This document shows positions 60,664-64,000 of a stretch of 64,000 nucleotides of DNA, in pieces. The notes below the pieces were generated by a model. The model was not told the origin of the DNA. It searched no databases and saw only the letters and a list, made by a program, of their open reading frames with translations. Where the stretch lies: assembly GCF_002734215.1 (NCBI RefSeq), contig NZ_NSEB01000022.1:48822-112821 (forward strand). The letters run 5' to 3'. Position 1 is the stretch's first letter. Each line of letters begins with the position of its first letter. Position numbers and translations under genes: made by a program. This stretch comes from Fredinandcohnia onubensis (GTDB lineage Bacteria; Bacillota; Bacilli; Bacillales; Bacillaceae_L).

Positions 60664-62150
60664 AGTTAGCATTTGCTTATATTCGCCGTTCTTCGTATAA
60701 GCAACAAGAAAATAACAGTGTCGAGATCCAGAAACAGCATATTCAAGAATTCGCTAAACGAAATCAAATCTTTGTTCCTGACGAACTGATTTACATCGAA
60801 GACGTTACAAGTGCTTATTCCAAACGTGCAGCCCAAAGAAAACAATTAATGAAACTAGGGGAAAAAATGGTTGAAATGAATATACCCACTGTTATTTTTC
60901 ACGATATTTCCCGAATGGATCGTACAGGTTATTCATTCACTATTGACTTTTATCGCCCAATGCTAGAAAAGCTGCCGGAACTAGAAGTCTACACAACTGA
61001 TTCGAATAAACCAATTGATCCAGATGACACTAGTATCAAAATGAATTTTTTGTTATTCCAACACGAATCTGAAGTGAAATCTGAACGTGCTGTAGGTAAC
61101 TTAACTACTGATTTAGAAAGCGAAGAAACATTTAGACCTGGATCACAAACACCTTTTGGATATAACCAAGTTAACAAACAACTCGAACCTAACGAAAATG
61201 CCGAAGTAGTATCCTTTATTTTTTATCTCTCTAGCTGGGGTAAATCTTTACAAAGAATAGCCTCAATCTTAAATGAAGCGGAAATTCCTTCACCTAAAGG
61301 CGGTATCTGGCGTTCAAGTACAGTTGAAAACATACTCAAAAACCCTGTTTATACAGGTAAATTGATCTGGGAAGTACATAAAAGAAAAGATGATGGGCGG
61401 AAGCAATTCACCTTTGAAAAATCACATCCGCCTATCATTAACAACTTCCTTCTTCAATTAATTAAACAAAACATCCATCTGCAAAAAACTTTCGGTCGTA
61501 TTGATACACCTTTTTTATTTTTAAATAAAGTGAAATGTAGAGATTGCAATCAGTTGTTAAGTACACATAATGGTTCTACTAAACGAAATGGCGTCAAGTA
61601 CAATTATCACTTCTATGTATGTAAAGCTTGTGAATATAAAGTTGACATTAAAGAAGTTCATAACAGGTTTATTCCTGAAATTTTAAATCGTGTTATGGAA
61701 TTGATTTCAACCAAACAGATTGTACCAAAGACATTGACCTTTATAAACGAAATGTTAATCGAAGTTGAACAAAGTATTGAGTCAAAAAATAAACTCTTAC
61801 AAAAACTCGAAGAAAAATTAATTATAGCAAGAGATCTCGAAGACCGGGAACTTGAGCTTAAAATACTCGAATTTATTCAACAATACAAAGATTCTTTAAG
61901 AGAATACACGATTTGCAAAGAAAATTTAAAGACAACTTATAAACTTGTAGAAATGGACCAGTTCTTTTCCAGATTTAATGAAATACTAGATCATCAATTA
62001 GGACTAGATGAGAAAAGACTCATCATCCTGTATTTTGTAGACTACCTTGTTTTCTCTGCTGACCAGGAGCCGCAACTACATTTAAAATCGAATATCTTCT
62101 CCGATCTGATTAATTCACCAATGGATGAAGTATCGAAATACAATAGTTGA
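60660..62150 (+). CDS. Large serine recombinase 2
   Basis: 496 residues from a TTG at 60660 inside the preceding stop (AAAGGAG nine bases before). Catalytic motif AFAYIRRSSYKQQENNSVEI, then VIFHDISRMDRTGYSFTIDF. Recombinase domain TPFGYNQVNKQLEPNENAEV with WRSSTVENILKNPVYTGKLI; zinc ribbon VKCRDCNQLLS...YVCKACEYK; coiled coil near 370-440. Arg-Arg-Ser-Ser replaces the usual R-V-S-T. Co-transcribed with recombinase 1. Confidence 0.88.
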   Translation: MKLAFAYIRRSSYKQQENNSVEIQKQHIQEFAKRNQIFVPDELIYIEDVTSAYSKRAAQRKQLMKLGEKMVEMNIPTVIFHDISRMDRTGYSFTIDFYRPMLEKLPELEVYTTDSNKPIDPDDTSIKMNFLLFQHESEVKSERAVGNLTTDLESEETFRPGSQTPFGYNQVNKQLEPNENAEVVSFIFYLSSWGKSLQRIASILNEAEIPSPKGGIWRSSTVENILKNPVYTGKLIWEVHKRKDDGRKQFTFEKSHPPIINNFLLQLIKQNIHLQKTFGRIDTPFLFLNKVKCRDCNQLLSTHNGSTKRNGVKYNYHFYVCKACEYKVDIKEVHNRFIPEILNRVMELISTKQIVPKTLTFINEMLIEVEQSIESKNKLLQKLEEKLIIARDLEDRELELKILEFIQQYKDSLREYTICKENLKTTYKLVEMDQFFSRFNEILDHQLGLDEKRLIILYFVDYLVFSADQEPQLHLKSNIFSDLINSPMDEVSKYNS

Positions 62151-62155
62151 TTGTT

Positions 62156-62262
62156 GGACAAAGAACCGAACATTAAGCTAATCGGACATTCGCCAACATA
62201 GTTTAAATTCAGAACCCCCTACAGTGTGGGGCTTCATTCGAGGCTTGTTCGGTACTTTGTCC
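62156..62262. repeat. 17-bp inverted repeat between recombinase genes 2 and 3
   Basis: GGACAAAGAACCGAACA (62156-62172) and TGTTCGGTACTTTGTCC (62246-62262) pair with one mismatch. An inner CCCC/GGGG hairpin lies near 62215-62230, and TACCGAAAAAT occurs twice just beyond (62289, 62322). It could be an arm-type recombinase site or a regulatory hairpin. Confidence 0.65.
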
Positions 62263-62365
62263 AGATTGGTATACCATTCTGGAAGGATTACCGAAAAATT
62301 ATTATCAGTATGGACGGAATACCGAAAAATATACATCATAAAAAAACAAATGAGGAGAATTTTCA

Positions 62366-63958
62366 ATGAATATAAATGCAACCCAATTAAGACCAGTGAA
62401 TATGGTCAATACTATACCTATAAACCCACCAACATCTCATTACTATACTACTTTTGGTGGTGAACGTGTTTTGAGATGTGCAGTATATGCCCGTGTTTCC
62501 ACAGAGATGGATTCACAAAAAACGTCTATAGATAATCAGATTGACTTATTTAGACAATACGCTGCCCAAAAAAACTGGGAGATTGTTGAGATTTATACTG
62601 ACAAACAATCAGGAACAAAAGGAAATAGGCCCGGTTTAAAAGCATTAATTGAAGATGGAAAAGCTGGAATGTTTGACGTGATACTAGCTAAAGAACTATC
62701 CAGACTAGCCCGTAATGGAAGATTATCGTATGAACTACGAGATATCTGCCTGATAAATAATATTCATATTGTCTGTCTTGATAATTCGATTAATACAATT
62801 ACCGGGGACGTGCAAAACTTTGGTCTTTTTGCTTGGCTGTATGAAAATGAGTCAGCCACTAGCAGTCGTAGAAATAAGGCAGCCAAACGTACAAAAGCTA
62901 ATAGAGGATTATTTGTAGGATCTAATCCACCTTATGGATATTATTCTGACAACGGTAAGCTCAAAATTCGTGAAGATAACACTACGGAAATCGTTCGACG
63001 AATTTTTAGAGAATACTTGGATGGAAAAGGAATGGATTCAATTGCAAAAAGTTTCACAGCAGAAAAAATCCCTACTCCTTCACAAATTGCTAATAAGTCT
63101 AACGCATCACCTTTATGGCACGCTTCTACGATTAAGAATATCTTAACCAATCAACATTACTGTGGTGACCTTGTTCAAAACAGAACTGAAACTATTTCAG
63201 TAACAACAACAAAACGAAGAAATCTTGATGTAGAACAAGCTACGATCCAAGAAAACACTCACGAGCCTATTATCTCAAAGGAGACTTTTCAGGCCGTAAA
63301 AAAAATGCTTCAAAGCCGAACACGTACAACTACTGCTCCAAAAAGTCACTTATTTACGAATGTTTTGTTCTGCGAAAATTGCCAAAAAGGAATGTGGTAC
63401 AAGGCGAATCAGAAAGGGTATAGATGCGGAGGAAGTATAAAGTACGGTGATACTTTCTGTTCTAATAGAATAGTTATCCGGGAGAAAGAACTAAAACACA
63501 TTATCCTAGAAGATTTACAGGAGTTGTTCAGATCTATTCAAGATGACGAATTTATGATGAGCTTGCAAAAAAGATTGAATCAAAAGAAGGTTTCGATAAC
63601 CAACGAGTTAACAAAAATAGAAAATAAGGCAAAAAGATTACGTTCAAGAAAGAAAGATTACCTTGATATGTATGCTGACGAAATTATTTCACGGGAAGAA
63701 CTTGTAGAATATCGAAAGCAAATAGACCAGGAAGTAGCTGAACTCGAAAAGACAAAGAATGAGTATCAAGAAAAGCTAGAAGAGTGCGAAAGTGAGAACT
63801 ATGCTATTGATTTAGGTAAGAAGCTTAAAGAAGTTTCAATTCTAAATGATTTAACTCCTCAAGTCTTGCACTCATTGGTGAATAAAGTAACCTGTAGTAT
63901 TGAAGGTAATCTACGTATACATTACAACTTCTTAAATCCTTTCGAAGAACAAGAATAG
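62366..63958 (+). CDS. Large serine recombinase 3
   Basis: 530 residues, GAGGAG before the ATG. Catalytic motif LRCAVYARVSTEMDSQKTSI, then VILAKELSRLARNGRLSYEL. Recombinase domain NPPYGYYSDNGKLKIREDNT, WHASTIKNILTNQHYCGDLV; zinc ribbon VLFCENCQKGMW...GDTFCSNR; coiled coil ~400-480 (TNELTKIENKAKRLRSRKKD). It is the most canonical of the three and has its own 215-bp leader with inverted repeats. 42 bp remain to the window end. Confidence 0.9.
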   Translation: MNINATQLRPVNMVNTIPINPPTSHYYTTFGGERVLRCAVYARVSTEMDSQKTSIDNQIDLFRQYAAQKNWEIVEIYTDKQSGTKGNRPGLKALIEDGKAGMFDVILAKELSRLARNGRLSYELRDICLINNIHIVCLDNSINTITGDVQNFGLFAWLYENESATSSRRNKAAKRTKANRGLFVGSNPPYGYYSDNGKLKIREDNTTEIVRRIFREYLDGKGMDSIAKSFTAEKIPTPSQIANKSNASPLWHASTIKNILTNQHYCGDLVQNRTETISVTTTKRRNLDVEQATIQENTHEPIISKETFQAVKKMLQSRTRTTTAPKSHLFTNVLFCENCQKGMWYKANQKGYRCGGSIKYGDTFCSNRIVIREKELKHIILEDLQELFRSIQDDEFMMSLQKRLNQKKVSITNELTKIENKAKRLRSRKKDYLDMYADEIISREELVEYRKQIDQEVAELEKTKNEYQEKLEECESENYAIDLGKKLKEVSILNDLTPQVLHSLVNKVTCSIEGNLRIHYNFLNPFEEQE

Positions 63959-64000
63959 GCAACGCCCCACAATAAAGTGTACCCCTTGTAAAGGACATTT

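Noticed and set aside
62224..62463. 79-codon rightward ORF before recombinase 3
   Set aside because: Lies across the inverted repeats and the real ribosome site; composition unlike a protein.
63959..64000. Attachment site after recombinase 3
   Set aside because: GCCCCACAATAAAGTGTACC loosely recalls TACAGTGTGGGGC near 62218 in reverse, but the match is short and the window ends; no support for an att core.

Overview
The window is AT-rich and reads as chromosomal DNA of an endospore-forming Bacillaceae (Bacillus sensu lato). Supporting signs are strong AGGAGG-type ribosome sites, frequent TTG/GTG starts, a Spo0E-like small protein, PhoP- and CodY-type sites, a UPF0303 protein, an SdpR-type ArsR regulator and BrnQ. 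No rRNA, tRNA, CRISPR array or intact IS was seen.

Region 1 (1-30.5 kb) is ordinary backbone with short operons. It holds a PhoX-family phosphatase behind four PhoP-type hexamers, RidA, and an Opp/Dpp-like peptide ABC transporter. That transporter has a substrate-binding lipoprotein whose two lobes occur in circularly permuted order, permeases with long N-terminal extensions, and a divergent OppD-OppF fusion. Next come UPF0303, a Bcr/CflA exporter, TruA, a Nif3-like protein, a RelE/ParE-type toxin-antitoxin pair, BrnQ, a CheY-like protein, and an SdpR-type operon with a clear promoter/operator. An alcohol dehydrogenase with divergent TetR, and a TAXI-TRAP transporter (binding protein plus fused permease), complete it. 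Three families of short dispersed repeats, two decayed copies of the truA 3' end and several frameshifted genes (20.7-21.7 kb) sit between these genes.

Region 2 (30.6-44 kb) is accessory DNA: an Xre regulator with a divergent small gene, a cpREC receiver protein, fragments of an ATP-dependent DNA ligase, and a free-standing intein-like LAGLIDADG endonuclease between two copies of a ~45-bp repeat. Several probable nucleases follow (two PD-(D/E)XK candidates, a NucS/DUF91-like protein, a NUMOD-like peptide, GIY-YIG), plus an EcsC protein and unknown genes. Some may form undescribed defence modules.

Region 3 (43.6-58.2 kb) is a defence island. A type II CBASS operon is read leftward: CD-NTase, Cap2 (E2-E1), Cap3 (JAB), HNH-SAVED, TM-SAVED, then a small sigma-region-4-like gene. 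The presence of two SAVED effectors is notable. To its right is a type I restriction-modification operon, also leftward: an M-S fusion carrying APPF in place of NPPF, then hsdM, hsdS and hsdR. It is driven from a promoter embedded in a perfect 27-bp-arm palindrome.

Region 4 (58.5-64 kb) is a rightward recombination module: four small ORFs and three consecutive large serine recombinases. It probably moves the defence island or marks one edge of it. The chromosomal repeat family A (seven copies before 30.6 kb) was not found after it, which agrees with 31-64 kb being acquired DNA.
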